A DNA stretch of 52,053 nt from Oscillospiraceae bacterium. GTDB lineage: Bacteria; Bacillota; Clostridia; Oscillospirales; Ruminococcaceae. The first letter of the stretch is position 1; each line of letters starts with the position of its first letter. The notes under the pieces were generated by a model. It ran no database searches, was not told where the DNA came from, and saw only the letters and a program-made list of their open reading frames with translations. The stretch covers positions 1-52,053 of the forward strand of contig JAGAJF010000154.1 in the NCBI GenBank assembly GCA_017829005.1, written 5' to 3'. A program made the translations under genes and the position numbers. Positions 51,751 through 52,053 of the stretch are shown here, one piece after another.

Positions 51751-52053
51751 ATGGGCAAGATATCAAAACAGCTCTCGGAGCTGCTGAAGGGCGCAGGTCA
51801 AAGCGCAGAGTACAGATACAAGGGCAAGGACTGCCTTATTACGGGTATCACCGATGATACAAGACAGGTGAGCGAGGGAAATATCTTCATATGCGTAAAG
51901 GGCGGCAGCTTTGACGGTCATACGGCGGCGGCGGATATGCTTGCAAAGGGCGCAGCTGTTGTTGTCTGTGACAGAGATCTGGGGCTTGGCGCAAAGCAGA
52001 TAATAGTTTCGGACACAAGGAAATTCTACGGTCTGCTGGTGGCAGAGTGGTTC
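51751..52053 (+). CDS. murE: UDP-N-acetylmuramyl-tripeptide synthetase MurE (5' part)
   Basis: The first 101 codons only; the gene runs off the right edge. The N-terminal domain has DCLITGITDDTRQVSEGNIFICVKG and FDGHTAAADMLAKGAAVVVCDRD, typical of MurE, which adds the third amino acid (usually meso-diaminopimelate here) to UDP-MurNAc-dipeptide. ATG 51751 follows GGAAGGAAAGG. It is next in the division cluster, 27 nt after the PBP gene. Confidence 0.9.
   Translation, partial: MGKISKQLSELLKGAGQSAEYRYKGKDCLITGITDDTRQVSEGNIFICVKGGSFDGHTAAADMLAKGAAVVVCDRDLGLGAKQIIVSDTRKFYGLLVAEWF

Noticed and set aside
1-52053. CRISPR arrays, insertion sequences, rRNA genes
   Set aside because: No regularly spaced repeats, DDE transposase genes or rRNA-like sequence were seen; the only short tandem repeats are coding (40391-40438).

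Overview
The window looks like a chromosome segment of a cellulolytic gut or rumen Firmicute close to Ruminococcus (Oscillospirales). This is inferred from Firmicute-type SRP RNA beside dnaX, a mraZ-rsmH-ftsL-PBP-murE cluster, strong TTGACA-17-TATAAT promoters, and secreted GH5 glucanases with a cytoplasmic GH3 glucosidase. No 16S or named marker is present, so the species is not claimed.

Layout. 1-1.5 kb: dnaX 5' end, a TPR membrane protein and the SRP RNA gene (minus strand). 1.6-7.8 kb: a lipoprotein, a membrane protein, a histidine phosphatase, then a four-gene operon (XRE/AbrB regulator, ABC ATPase, ABC-2 permease, UDP-glycosyltransferase). 7.8-19 kb: glycogen phosphorylase, an unusual chemoreceptor, a SprA-type metalloprotease, GH3 glucosidase, VanZ and two secreted GH5 enzymes. 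19-33 kb: an exopolysaccharide locus (EpsG, phosphoglycosyl transferase, PHP phosphoesterase, phosphoribosyltransferase, Stealth, GT4, Wzy-like, Wzx) followed by an acylation operon (MBOAT, isochorismatase-like hydrolase, DHHW protein, PHP phosphatase).

33.4-43 kb holds the main discovery. The ferrous iron transporter gene feoB is cut in two by a 7,470-bp element (34811-42280). The element encodes a large serine recombinase at its right end and carries an LtaS-like enzyme, a 62-residue basic protein, a propionate-type CoA-transferase, a YunG-like protein and a PD-(D/E)XK (Rpn-type) protein. The element ends are near-perfect inverted arms next to a shared ATTTCC core. Joining the flanks at that core restores one uninterrupted FeoB reading frame of about 700 residues through the conserved CNGRFP region, so the insertion looks precise and potentially reversible. 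No phage or conjugation genes are present.

43-52 kb: a large secreted repeat protein, tRNA-Leu(UAG), an HD-domain protein, then the division and cell-wall cluster with MraZ operator repeats in front of mraZ and a mirrored pair about 200 bp upstream. The right edge cuts murE.
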